Part shown: in pieces, positions 1 through 7,199 of the stretch
Layout: each line of letters opens with the position of its first letter
Position numbering within the stretch: position 1 is the first letter of the stretch
NCBI GenBank assembly: GCA_964438995.1
Contig: CAYTMQ010000012.1
Coordinates: forward strand, 51,648-115,647
Source: JABMMZ01 sp964438995
GTDB taxonomy: Bacteria; Bacteroidota; Bacteroidia; NS11-12g; UBA955
Direction: 5' to 3'
DNA: 64,000 nt
Position numbers and translations under genes: made by a program
Notes under the pieces: model-generated
Told to the model about the DNA's origin: nothing
Databases searched by the model: none
What the model saw: only the letters and a program-made list of their open reading frames with translations

Positions 1-26
1 GCAACACAACCATTAGATAAAAAACA

Positions 27-59
27 TCCCCGCCCGGAGTATACGAACCGGAACGGGGA
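27..59 (-). terminator. Terminator-like hairpin, possibly bidirectional
   Basis: A 6-bp outer stem (TCCCCG at 27-32 with CGGGGA at 54-59) encloses an inner CCGG/CCGG stem (34-37 with 48-51). A T-rich run lies to the right on the + strand, and an A run (about 18-24) lies to the left, which becomes a U run on the minus strand. It sits about 80 nt past the stop of the minus-strand gene ending at 141, so it probably ends that transcript. It could also serve a + strand gene outside the window. Confidence 0.6.
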
Positions 60-140
60 CATTCAGTTTTTTGGTCAACTTACTTGACCAATGTTTCACA
101 CTTTTTTTGTTGATTTATTAGTGTTTACACACACAAAATA

Positions 141-866
141 TCAGAAGTTTACTGTCATGTTAACACCAGACTGTAAACTGTTTTTAGCGTATTGAGTTGT
201 AGCGCTGATGCGACAAGAACCTACTAGCGCTGAGAAACCCAGCTTAGGTTGATTGTGCGCTACACCAATTTGGAATAAGATACTTTCTCCTAGTTTTTTG
301 TAAGCCATTGCTGTTACTAGGACTTTAGATTTGAAAGCGTATGTTTCGAATTGCAATGCCGAAGACCTGTTGTAGACATTATATCCAACTCTAGCACCGT
401 ACTGAGGTTTTTTATCAGAAGATGGAGCGTATACATCGTTGTTTAACATTGTTGCTGCTCCAGCGCTAAAATAGCCTTTTACTTGACCAAAGAATAAAAA
501 GTTGGCTCTGCATTGGAGACCGTGAGCGTAGCCAGCAGACACCAAAGTGGTTCTACTGATACCATCAAATTCGGCTTTACCTTGTAAAAAAACAGGGCGA
601 TGCATACTAACCTCACTAAATCCTCCACGGTTATTCACCATGATCATCGCTTCAGCACTCATTCTCATTTTGTCGAGCATGCTGCTGTGGTTGATTGGTG
701 CTGCATCAGGTACTGCCTGATTTTGAGTAGATGTTGTTGCGAAGTACCCAGCGTTTAAGCGAAATATCGCATGATTTGCCCCAAAATTGTTGCGCATTTT
801 AGGACTGTAATATCCGTAAGCGTTAACACTTACGAAGATTACCAATAAGTTGAGTAGATGTTTCAT
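141..866 (-). CDS. Putative outer-membrane beta-barrel protein with signal peptide
   Basis: The 241-residue product is of unrecognised family. I chose the ATG at 866 rather than the upstream in-frame ATG at 1031, because residues from 866 begin MKHLLNLLVIFVSVNAYG, a normal Sec signal peptide, while the upstream extension is Lys/His/Thr-rich and unlike coding sequence. The mature part has alternating polar and hydrophobic residues, many Tyr, Gly and Ala, and ends in Asn-Phe. This is typical of a small outer-membrane barrel whose terminal aromatic residue is read by the BAM machinery. It stands alone on the minus strand, followed by a hairpin terminator. A 49-codon ORF lies about 190 nt upstream in the same direction and may share its promoter. 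Function is unknown; the barrel assignment is inference from composition and C-terminus. Confidence 0.7.
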   Translation of the reverse strand: MKHLLNLLVIFVSVNAYGYYSPKMRNNFGANHAIFRLNAGYFATTSTQNQAVPDAAPINHSSMLDKMRMSAEAMIMVNNRGGFSEVSMHRPVFLQGKAEFDGISRTTLVSAGYAHGLQCRANFLFFGQVKGYFSAGAATMLNNDVYAPSSDKKPQYGARVGYNVYNRSSALQFETYAFKSKVLVTAMAYKKLGESILFQIGVAHNQPKLGFSALVGSCRISATTQYAKNSLQSGVNMTVNF

Positions 867-1060
867 TGTGCGTTTGTGATTTCCAAATTGTTTGCATGTT
901 TGTGTAAATTTTAGTGTTGACGTAGCGTAGTTTTGGTGTGTTTTGTGTTTGTGTTGCGTAGTTTTTGTTGCGTATCCGACATGAGTAACAGCCAATAATT
1001 GGTTGCGTATTGAACACAAGTGTCCAAACAATTAATCGCTAAATACCACTGTCGTAGTTT

Positions 1061-1210
1061 CTAGAATGGTTTGCGAAAAAAACGTTGTACTCGGCCTAAT
1101 AGACCCAATAATACGAGGAAAGTAAAATTTCTGTAGTTGATTTTAGACTTTTGAGCAGTTCTGTTTTGCTCTAATGGCATTGCCATGGTTTTTGTTAATG
1201 TGTGTGTCAT
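1061..1210 (-). CDS. Possible small protein, 49 residues, basic with short hydrophobic helix
   Basis: This open frame runs ATG at 1210 to TAG at 1061. The product starts MTHTLTKTMAMPLEQNRTAQ, continues with a Lys/Arg-rich middle, has a hydrophobic run (FTFLVLLGLLG) and ends with RVQRFFRKPF. The layout of basic head, short hydrophobic helix and amphipathic basic tail would suit membrane binding. A good Bacteroidota promoter lies about 80 nt upstream (1289-1320), pointing into it. I recognise no family. It could equally be part of a long 5' leader of the barrel gene at 141-866, so the call rests only on ORF integrity, promoter position and composition. Confidence 0.4.
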   Translation of the reverse strand: MTHTLTKTMAMPLEQNRTAQKSKINYRNFTFLVLLGLLGRVQRFFRKPF

Positions 1211-1288
1211 TTTGTGTATGTTATGTGTAAATCCTCACTTGATTTGAGTATTTTTACTTTTGAGTAGAAATACCTAATCGTCTGGAAG

Positions 1289-1320
1289 CAAAGATATTTT
1301 ATTATCAATTTACAATGCAA
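1289..1320 (-). promoter_or_regulatory. Bacteroidota-type promoter (TTG-N21-TATCTTTG)
   Basis: Read on the minus strand, TTG (1318-1320) is followed after 21 nt by TATCTTTG (1289-1296), matching the TAnnTTTG minus-7 element used by the Bacteroidota primary sigma factor. The predicted start site is near 1284. It would drive the 49-codon ORF and perhaps the barrel gene at 141-866. Confidence 0.6.
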
Positions 1321-1641
1321 GATATTTTTTTAAAAAAAATCGCATTCATTCATACGAATATGATATTCAACACATTAAAACCACTTTTTTCAACTTAATT
1401 TAGAAATTTAATGGGTTTTTTGTTTAATGATTTGTCAAATAACTAAGAGCGACATTAAACAAAAATTCAGTCAAAAAGTAAGTAAAAATACTTATTGACC
1501 AAAAACCCCTCAATTTGAGACATTTTTTATCAATTTGATAACATTTACACAACTAAAATAAACTTTACGATTGATTATCTGCTCTTTAACACATTGAAGA
1601 TTGATAGTATTACTATCTTTATCCAACATCATCAGCACCCC
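1321..1641. other. AT-rich intergenic stretch without a credible gene
   Basis: The 585 nt between the small ORF (ends 1210) and nadK (1796) contain a promoter (1289-1320) and a repeat (1642-1720), but this part has no coding signal. A weak hairpin is visible at 1470-1499 (GTCA/TGAC plus AAGTA/TACTT around an A-rich loop), and CTCAATTTGAG near 1510-1520 is self-complementary. No tRNA or riboswitch shape was recognised. Confidence 0.6.
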
Positions 1642-1720
1642 CAACCTTGTAAGGTTGAAATTAACTTCCACCCCAACCTTGTAAGGTTGAAATTTTCGCC
1701 AAACCAACCTTGTAAGGTTA
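1642..1720. repeat. Three direct copies of a 16-bp near-palindrome
   Basis: The unit CAACCTTGTAAGGTTG occurs at 1642-1657 and 1674-1689, and with a final A at 1705-1720. Each unit has AACCTT/AAGGTT arms around GT, so each could form a small hairpin on either strand. Spacing is regular (16 and 15 nt), and the first bases after copies 1 and 2 are also shared (AAATT). It lies just past the 3' end of nadK. There are only three units with AT-rich spacers and no cas genes, so this is not a CRISPR array. Confidence 0.9.
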
Positions 1721-1795
1721 GGACATACAAAGATATACGACAGACTTTTAATGCCTTTTACAGAATACCTATTATTTTATAAATTTTTAAATGGA

Positions 1796-2662
1796 TTAAT
1801 TCCTGTTGTCCATTCCCCACAACATCTTGTTGCGCAAAGTTTTTAGGAATGAATCGCCCTCGAATCTTAAAAGATTGATACCGAAATCGGCTTTTCTTAT
1901 CGCAATTTGAACCGTTTGATCGATGGTAACACTTCTGCTGTCTAATGTCGCTAAGAAATGCTTGCTTCTCCCTTCAATCTCAAAACTTAGAACCTGATCG
2001 TCGGGAATAATGATGGGTCTCACATTCAAATTATGCGGTGCAATTGGTGTCACCACCAAACTTGACGACTTAGGAAATAGTATTGGTCCGCCACAACTTA
2101 AAGAATACCCCGATGAACCAGTTGGTGTTGCGATGATCAATCCGTCAGCCCAATAAGAATTCAGAGGTTCGCCATTTAGAAACGCATGTACAATGATCAT
2201 ACTACTGGTTTCTTTTTTGTGTAAGACAAAATCGTTCAATGCATAATTGAATCTAAACAAATCGGTGTTGCTCTCTAGTTGGAGTAACGAACGTTTGTCA
2301 ATGCTATATGACCCGAGTTTCAACTCACTGAAGGCGTTTTTAAATCCATCTGTAGAAACATTGGCAAGAAAACCTAGTCTACCAGTATTAACACCTATGA
2401 TTGGCACTTGCGAATCAGCAGTAATTTCAACAGCATCTAGAATGGTACCATCACCACCAATACAAACCAAAAAATCAATGATTGGTTCGCGTTTACACAA
2501 CAAATCGAACTCCGGTAACTGATAGGTTTTATTGATGTGTTCGGCCAATTGTTGATGCAACAAGACATCGACATTTTCAGATTGAAGAAAACGAATAATC
2601 TCTTCAATTAATTTAAGTTGCTTTGGCGTACTAATTACCTTGGCGTATAGACCAATTTTCAT
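1796..2662 (-). CDS. nadK: NAD kinase
   Basis: The enzyme phosphorylates NAD to NADP in the cytoplasm and so sets the NADPH supply. The 288-residue length is normal for the family. Visible signatures are GGDGT at residues 69-73 (diphosphate binding and catalytic Asp), NTGRLGFLA at 92-100, an ND motif in the centre (NDFVLHK, where many members have NE), and the ADGLIIATPTGSSGYSLS substrate loop. The start at 2662 gives the usual MKIGLYAK opening. The gene is monocistronic, with its own promoter (2697-2730); the triple palindrome lies just beyond its stop. Confidence 0.97.
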   Translation of the reverse strand: MKIGLYAKVISTPKQLKLIEEIIRFLQSENVDVLLHQQLAEHINKTYQLPEFDLLCKREPIIDFLVCIGGDGTILDAVEITADSQVPIIGVNTGRLGFLANVSTDGFKNAFSELKLGSYSIDKRSLLQLESNTDLFRFNYALNDFVLHKKETSSMIIVHAFLNGEPLNSYWADGLIIATPTGSSGYSLSCGGPILFPKSSSLVVTPIAPHNLNVRPIIIPDDQVLSFEIEGRSKHFLATLDSRSVTIDQTVQIAIRKADFGINLLRFEGDSFLKTLRNKMLWGMDNRN

Positions 2663-2696
2663 TCTTTTGTATTAGATGATGAAATAAATTCAATTA

Positions 2697-2730
2697 CAAA
2701 GTTACCATTAATTAACCGAAATTAAAACAA
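2697..2730 (-). promoter_or_regulatory. Promoter for nadK (TTG-N23-TAACTTTG)
   Basis: On the minus strand TTG (2728-2730), a 23-nt spacer and TAACTTTG (2697-2704) precede the nadK start codon at 2662 by about 35 nt. The minus-7 element is a full TAnnTTTG match; the spacer is at the long end. Confidence 0.5.
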
Positions 2731-2760
2731 GAGACAGCAGACCTATCAATAAACAAGCAT

Positions 2761-2789
2761 AAAAAAAGGTCCAAAAAAATTGGACCTTT
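2761..2789 (-). terminator. Rho-independent terminator of ndk
   Basis: A perfect 10-bp stem (AAAGGTCCAA 2765-2774 with TTGGACCTTT 2780-2789) closes a 5-nt loop. On the minus strand it is followed by a run of seven U. It lies 21 nt after the ndk stop. Confidence 0.9.
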
Positions 2790-2810
2790 AAATATAATAA
2801 GCTCTAAAAA

Positions 2811-3230
2811 CTAGAAACGTTCGAATTGAGAAAAGAAGTAATTACCTTCTATTGCTGCATTCTCATTGCTATCACTTCCGTGAATAGCGTTGGCATCAAT
2901 GCTCTTTGCATATTTTTTGCGGATAGTACCTTCTTCAGCATTTGCTGGGTTGGTAGCACCAATTAACTTTCTAAAATCTTCAACTGCGTTGTCTTTTTCA
3001 AGTATTGCTGCAACGATAGGACCGCTAACCATGAAATCCACTAGATCTTTAAAGAAAGGACGTTCGCTGTGAACAGCATAAAAACCTTCAGCTTGAGGGC
3101 GGGTCAAATGGATATATTTCATAGCGATGATTTTGAATCCTGCATTTAGGATATCGTCGATAATTTTACCTGTGTGCATATTTCCTACTGCATCAGGCTT
3201 GATCATTGTAAACGTTCTATTAGTGGTCAT
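2811..3230 (-). CDS. ndk: Nucleoside diphosphate kinase
   Basis: It transfers the gamma-phosphate of ATP to NDPs through a phosphohistidine, balancing NTP and dNTP pools. The 139-residue product matches the family length. It has the N-terminal FTMIKPDAV motif, the ERPFF segment, and the catalytic histidine in NAIHGSDS, followed by the C-terminal NYFFS segment. It is a single-gene unit with a TAATTTTG element upstream and a strong terminator downstream. Confidence 0.98.
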   Translation of the reverse strand: MTTNRTFTMIKPDAVGNMHTGKIIDDILNAGFKIIAMKYIHLTRPQAEGFYAVHSERPFFKDLVDFMVSGPIVAAILEKDNAVEDFRKLIGATNPANAEEGTIRKKYAKSIDANAIHGSDSNENAAIEGNYFFSQFERF

Positions 3231-3256
3231 TTTAAATACTATTTTTTAACAGGGTG

Positions 3257-3264
3257 CAAAATTA
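3257..3264 (-). promoter_or_regulatory. Minus-7 element upstream of ndk (TAATTTTG)
   Basis: A TAnnTTTG match lies 26 nt before the ndk ATG on the minus strand. No clear TTG was found at the usual distance, so only the minus-7 half is supported. Confidence 0.45.
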
Positions 3265-3350
3265 GTCTTTTTACTTTAAAAACCACATAAACACAGAGAC
3301 TTTAATAGGTGTTTTTATGCTTTTTGTCCAATTAATGACAAAAAAATGAT

Positions 3351-4241
3351 TTAATCCTTTTGCTTAGAATAATATCTTTCCCATAAATCCTGGATAATCC
3401 CATCCTTTAAACCATGGTAAGGTGTCATAATATCCGAGATATTGGTTCGCTTAAAAATATCCAAATAAATTCTTCCTGCTACATCTATGACTTCTGCTCT
3501 ATCAGGATTCAATTTTAAATGGTAAATACGTTCATGCAAATCAATAGACTCTATGTCTTCTGTTAGTTCTTCAAGTTTTTTAATCTTTAAGTATCCTCCT
3601 TGTGCTACACCAGCCAAATCGCCAAACTTATGAATGTTACCTCCCGTTCCAACACCTTTCAATTTTGGCACCCATGCAACATTTTCTTTGATCCAAGCGT
3701 GCAATTTATCCAGTTCTTCTGTTTTAATTTTATTTTCTCTGGCTCTTACAGTGCCAATGTTGAAGCTTTTTGATACAAGTGCTTTGTTGTTCTGAATCAA
3801 AGTCAACTCTGTACTACCACCACCAACATCCACATGCAGAAACGTATCATCAACTGGCAGCAAATGTAAAAAAGCATTCATAATCAACTTACTCTCAGTG
3901 TTGCCGTTGATCACATCAATGGTGATACCCGTTTCCTTCTTAATCAATTTGATGATTTTATCAGAATTTTTAGCATCTCGCATAGCAGATGTGGCACAAG
4001 CTCTATAAAAATCCACATTGTAAATATCAAGTAACAAACTGAAGGCTTTTACAGCTTTTAACAAAAGATCGGTTTTTTTCTTAGAGATTTCTTTGGTACC
4101 GAAAACATCATCGCCCAACCGAATTGGCAATCTTGTGAATTCTACTTTTTTCCATTCAGGTTTTAATGCATCCTCCTGAAGTGGTCTCGAAATCAGGAGT
4201 CTGACCCCATTTGAACCAATATCGATAGCTCCAAATTTCAT
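3351..4241 (-). CDS. Ppx/GppA family phosphatase (exopolyphosphatase-like)
   Basis: A 296-residue member of the sugar-kinase/actin-fold Ppx/GppA family, which hydrolyses polyphosphate or pppGpp. Seen are the phosphate-1 motif AIDIGSNGVRLLI (from residue 5), ATSAMRDA (83-90) and the phosphate-2 motif DVGGGSTEL (138-146). The usual catalytic ISG.EEA segment reads INGNTESKL (111-119), with a Thr-Glu instead of Glu-Glu, so the general base needs checking. It lacks the C-terminal HD-like domain of long Ppx enzymes. No polyphosphate kinase gene lies beside it. Substrate cannot be decided from the sequence. Confidence 0.85.
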   Translation of the reverse strand: MKFGAIDIGSNGVRLLISRPLQEDALKPEWKKVEFTRLPIRLGDDVFGTKEISKKKTDLLLKAVKAFSLLLDIYNVDFYRACATSAMRDAKNSDKIIKLIKKETGITIDVINGNTESKLIMNAFLHLLPVDDTFLHVDVGGGSTELTLIQNNKALVSKSFNIGTVRARENKIKTEELDKLHAWIKENVAWVPKLKGVGTGGNIHKFGDLAGVAQGGYLKIKKLEELTEDIESIDLHERIYHLKLNPDRAEVIDVAGRIYLDIFKRTNISDIMTPYHGLKDGIIQDLWERYYSKQKD

Positions 4242-4365
4242 CCGTTTTTATGTATCTGAGTTGAGCACAATATTACAAGTATTTTTTTAAGAAAAAAGTG
4301 CTTTATTGATACTTTTATATGATTTTTATTGCGTAATGGTCTTATATTATTTATCAAAAAACATT

Positions 4366-4644
4366 TTATTTAACAAATGTCTCCAAATAATTCAGCCCTT
4401 TACTGGTTAAAGTAAAACTATAATCAATCATTTTATCTGAGTCGTATATGACAGCCGACTTGCTTTCATTTTCCAAATCTCTGCATGGTCTCACATAGTC
4501 TTTGGCGATTAGCATTTTCAGTTCATCCGCCACATGAGATTTCTTATAATCTGGAGTTTCTTCTAAAATATGCTCAAATCTTTCTTCAAATATTAGAAGA
4601 CTGATGATTTTTTCTGCCAATTTATTTAATCTGTCTGCGCTCAT
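4366..4644 (-). CDS. Conserved small protein of unknown function
   Basis: I start this 92-residue product at the ATG at 4644 (MSADRLNKLAEKII) rather than at 4707, because the 4622-4801 region is occupied by another gene in a different frame. The product is mostly helical in appearance: a helix-rich first half with the motif ADELKMLIAKDYVRPC, then a short acidic loop and YSFTLTSKGLNYLE. That last part resembles the wing and final helix of winged-helix proteins, but I do not recognise a named family. It overlaps the upstream DUF5522 gene by 23 nt, so the two are probably translationally coupled. Confidence 0.65.
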   Translation of the reverse strand: MSADRLNKLAEKIISLLIFEERFEHILEETPDYKKSHVADELKMLIAKDYVRPCRDLENESKSAVIYDSDKMIDYSFTLTSKGLNYLETFVK

Positions 4645-4801
4645 TTTTACCTTTATTTGATGGAACATTCTCATGTTGGTATGGGCAATGTTTACAAGCG
4701 CATCCACAACAATAACCTCTTTTTAAATGATATGATTCTGTGAACACCAACAATCCTTTTTCATTGTAATAATAATCGGGTTGGTCTGCCACTTTGTTCA
4801 T
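4622..4801 (-). CDS. DUF5522-type small Cys-rich protein
   Basis: This 59-residue ORF runs from ATG at 4801 to TAA at 4622. The product has DYYYNEKGLLVFTESYHLKR (residues 9-28) followed by GYCCGCACKHCPY (29-41). That is the pattern of the short DUF5522 family (an NxxGLxVFTxxYHLKRGxCC core and a CxHCPY end) common in Bacteroidota. The cluster of five cysteines suggests metal binding, but no function is established as far as I know. A TAGATTTG promoter element ends 4 nt before the ATG, predicting a leaderless mRNA. The 3' end overlaps the next gene by 23 nt. Confidence 0.88.
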   Translation of the reverse strand: MNKVADQPDYYYNEKGLLVFTESYHLKRGYCCGCACKHCPYQHENVPSNKGKNERRQIK

Positions 4802-4805
4802 TCTG

Positions 4806-4813
4806 CAAATCTA
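4806..4813 (-). promoter_or_regulatory. Minus-7 element 4 nt before DUF5522 gene (TAGATTTG)
   Basis: On the minus strand TAGATTTG, four bases (CAGA), then ATG. With a start site about 5 nt past the final G, transcription would begin at the A of the ATG. Confidence 0.6.
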
Positions 4814-4848
4814 TCAATTTACCTTTTCATTACGATATTGAATTTTCT

Positions 4849-4856
4849 TATATTTG
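4849..4856 (+). promoter_or_regulatory. Minus-7 element 4 nt before T9SS cargo gene (TATATTTG)
   Basis: On the + strand TATATTTG, four bases (TTTC), then the ATG at 4861. It forms a divergent pair with the element at 4806-4813; only 59 bp separate the two start codons. Confidence 0.6.
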
Positions 4857-4860
4857 TTTC

Positions 4861-6066
4861 ATGTTTTTAAAACTTCGCTATTTGTTATTGACCACAGTTA
4901 TTTTGTTTGCGCATCAAGCCTCAGCTCAATGGAAAAAAATTTACACCAATTACAACAACGACTTATTTGGATTGCACCAGGTTCAAGGAAGAGCCTATGT
5001 TTGCGGTCAAGGTAGTGCCATTTTAAAATCAAACGACTCAGGCAAATCTTGGTCAAAACTCACTTTAACCATACCAACCAATTTAAAAGCCATATACTTT
5101 TGGGACACTTTAACAGGCATCGTTACGGGCGAAAATGCTAGGATTCAAAAAACCACTGATGGAGGAAAAACTTGGACTCAAAAATATGTTCGAACTGCCG
5201 CTTTTGCTTTCGACATGAAATTTTCTGGCAACAACGGCATAGCTGTCGGAAAAGATTTATTGGCCGTAAGTTCTAACGATGCTGGAGAAACATGGACAGT
5301 AGACACAACACCTCTTGTGAGAAAACAACTTAATTGTGTTAGTATTTCTAAGGGCGGTTATTGTTGGACCGTTGGCGACAGTGGCTTTGCTTTTAAAAAA
5401 CACATCAGCGAAAAAAAATGGCAACAAGTGTATCTTGGCACCAAAATCAACTTAACAACAGTTAATACCATTGGCGATTCAATCATCATCATTGCAGGTG
5501 GTATGCAAGACACTGCTAATGTTGGCAAACACTTTAACATTTTATATTACTCTATCGATAGCGGAAAATCTTGGTTAAGCACGACATTAAGTGAAATGAA
5601 AACCATTTATGCGTTGTATTTTCAAGATGGCGATACCGGATTTTTGTGCGGTACTAATGGCATTATTTCAAAATCTTACCAGCCACTTAGTACAAGAGGA
5701 ATGCAATTAAGCGGCACAGCAACAGCACTGAATAACATATACTTTTCAGGTAACAATGGATTAATCATTGGCGATGGTGGTTTAATTCTCAGAACCACCA
5801 ATAGAGGCGGAAGAGGTTTAAATATTTCAAGCATACCCAAATTACAGTTACAAACTTTCCCGAATCCAAATACAGGAGAATGCAAAATAACGTGTCAAGA
5901 AAACATACAAAATATATGGATTACCAACATACTTGGACAAGCTATTCCATTTAGTTTCAACAATGGCATATTGCAACTTAAAAATGTAGAGAATGGCCAG
6001 TATTTCTTAAAAGTAGAGACCGATTCTGGCGCCGTACTTCAAACCACTATTTCGATTCTTCAGTAA
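4861..6066 (+). CDS. Secreted YCF48/BNR-repeat protein with T9SS type A sorting domain
   Basis: A 401-residue exported protein. Residues 1-22 are a signal peptide ending in ASAQ. Residues about 25-320 contain repeated beta-propeller-like units with the motifs SNDSGKSW, TTDGGKTW, SNDAGETW and SIDSGKSW, as in the Ycf48/photosystem II assembly-like and sialidase-type BNR propellers. Residues about 332-401 (FPNPNTGECKI ... NGQYFLKV) are a type A T9SS C-terminal domain, cleaved after passage through the outer membrane. It is transcribed divergently from the DUF5522 pair and overlaps the J-protein gene by 20 nt at the 3' end (convergent). The ligand is unknown. Confidence 0.88.
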   Translation: MFLKLRYLLLTTVILFAHQASAQWKKIYTNYNNDLFGLHQVQGRAYVCGQGSAILKSNDSGKSWSKLTLTIPTNLKAIYFWDTLTGIVTGENARIQKTTDGGKTWTQKYVRTAAFAFDMKFSGNNGIAVGKDLLAVSSNDAGETWTVDTTPLVRKQLNCVSISKGGYCWTVGDSGFAFKKHISEKKWQQVYLGTKINLTTVNTIGDSIIIIAGGMQDTANVGKHFNILYYSIDSGKSWLSTTLSEMKTIYALYFQDGDTGFLCGTNGIISKSYQPLSTRGMQLSGTATALNNIYFSGNNGLIIGDGGLILRTTNRGGRGLNISSIPKLQLQTFPNPNTGECKITCQENIQNIWITNILGQAIPFSFNNGILQLKNVENGQYFLKVETDSGAVLQTTISILQ

Positions 6067-6934
6067 TCTCTTCTAGTGTAACCAACTCAGAAATATTGGG
6101 ATTGATGCGAGAAAACTTTACACGCAATTCTGATTTTTTGTGATACAAATACTTGTTTGGATTGCCTTCCATTATTCTTGAAATTTCTTCTCCATTGACC
6201 TCATAATTATAAGAAGCACCAGTGGTATTGATTTCAAATTCTTTCACAATAGTATAATCGTAAAAATAGGTCAGGTGAATGAACATGGTAAATTTCATTA
6301 CGCCCAAAAACACAGCTGGTGTTATTAGAAATAATACTACAAACAACCTAACCGGACCATACACTGTGTTAAGATCTTGAATGCTCATTGCCCTATTAAA
6401 CAAACGCCTTTTATAGGTAATATTGGCAATCATATAGGCACCAAAGCCAAACATAAAACTACCAATAAGAATGTAAATGATGTTAAAATTCAGATAATTT
6501 AGAAACCAATTGTTGTAGCACATCAAAATTCCAGAGACAAAAAACAGAATTGAAATAATCAATCTGTTTTTGTGCGACAAGGTATCTTCATCTTTGAGAT
6601 ATTCTTGTATGACTTCTTGTCTGCGATTCTCAGCATGACGTCTAAGCTTTTCTCTAACTTCCTCTTGCTTGGTTTTAGTTCTTACGGCAGAAGGTTGACT
6701 GGTTTTGTTGTCATAAAAATTTTTGAGCATCAAATCATACTCTTGCTTTTTATCTGGTTCACTAAGGATGTTATATCCTTGAGTAAGGATTTTGAAGTAC
6801 TCTTCAGCTACTTTATTATTAGGATTTTTATCCGGGTGGTACAGCAGAGCCAATTCTCTATAACGACGTTTCACTATCGAAGCATCGGCATACAAATCAA
6901 TTTGCATCAGTTGATAAAAATTGTGCTCAATCAA
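6047..6934 (-). CDS. Membrane-anchored J-domain protein
   Basis: Residues 4-67 form a J domain with the HPD tripeptide at 33-35 and the YNILSEPDKKQEYD end, so it should stimulate an Hsp70 (DnaK) ATPase. It lacks the Gly/Phe and zinc-finger regions of DnaJ. Residues about 85-115 are strongly basic and helical, then three or four hydrophobic segments (about 125-145, 150-170 and 195-220) anchor it in the membrane, followed by a polar domain of about 70 residues. The J domain would face the cytoplasm. It is convergent with the propeller gene and overlaps it by 20 nt. The client is unknown. Confidence 0.85.
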   Translation of the reverse strand: MIEHNFYQLMQIDLYADASIVKRRYRELALLYHPDKNPNNKVAEEYFKILTQGYNILSEPDKKQEYDLMLKNFYDNKTSQPSAVRTKTKQEEVREKLRRHAENRRQEVIQEYLKDEDTLSHKNRLIISILFFVSGILMCYNNWFLNYLNFNIIYILIGSFMFGFGAYMIANITYKRRLFNRAMSIQDLNTVYGPVRLFVVLFLITPAVFLGVMKFTMFIHLTYFYDYTIVKEFEINTTGASYNYEVNGEEISRIMEGNPNKYLYHKKSELRVKFSRINPNISELVTLEEITEESK

Positions 6935-7010
6935 AATACCAAAGAAATTAGTCTAATACATGAACCATCTAACAAGTCAAAAGTTTGCTCATAGATGCTT
7001 ACACGGTCGA

Positions 7011-7018
7011 CAAATATA
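7011..7018 (-). promoter_or_regulatory. Candidate minus-7 element for the J-protein gene (TATATTTG)
   Basis: A TAnnTTTG match lies 76 nt upstream of the ATG at 6934, with no clear TTG partner. It would give a leader of about 70 nt. Confidence 0.35.
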
Positions 7019-7199
7019 AGAGAATATGGGTGAGAAATGAATTAATTTAAAGAGATTGATTTGAAATAAACTCACATAAAGTAGTTTATTATTCAAATAA
7101 CATGATGTATTATTAGGTCAATATTAATTAGATGATATAAATTTCAAATAAAGACGATATAACAATTTATTTGGTACGATTTTCGTTTCTTTGTAAACA

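Noticed and set aside
866..1031. N-terminal extension of the barrel protein to the ATG at 1031
   Set aside because: The added 55 residues are Thr/His/Lys/Gln-rich with no conserved pattern and would bury the signal peptide; the ATG at 866 gives a normal signal sequence.
1510..1782. Two opposing ORFs of 65 and 62 codons over the palindromes
   Set aside because: Their codons come from the palindromic repeat and its AT-rich flanks; the translations have no recognisable features, and the repeat itself explains the open frames.
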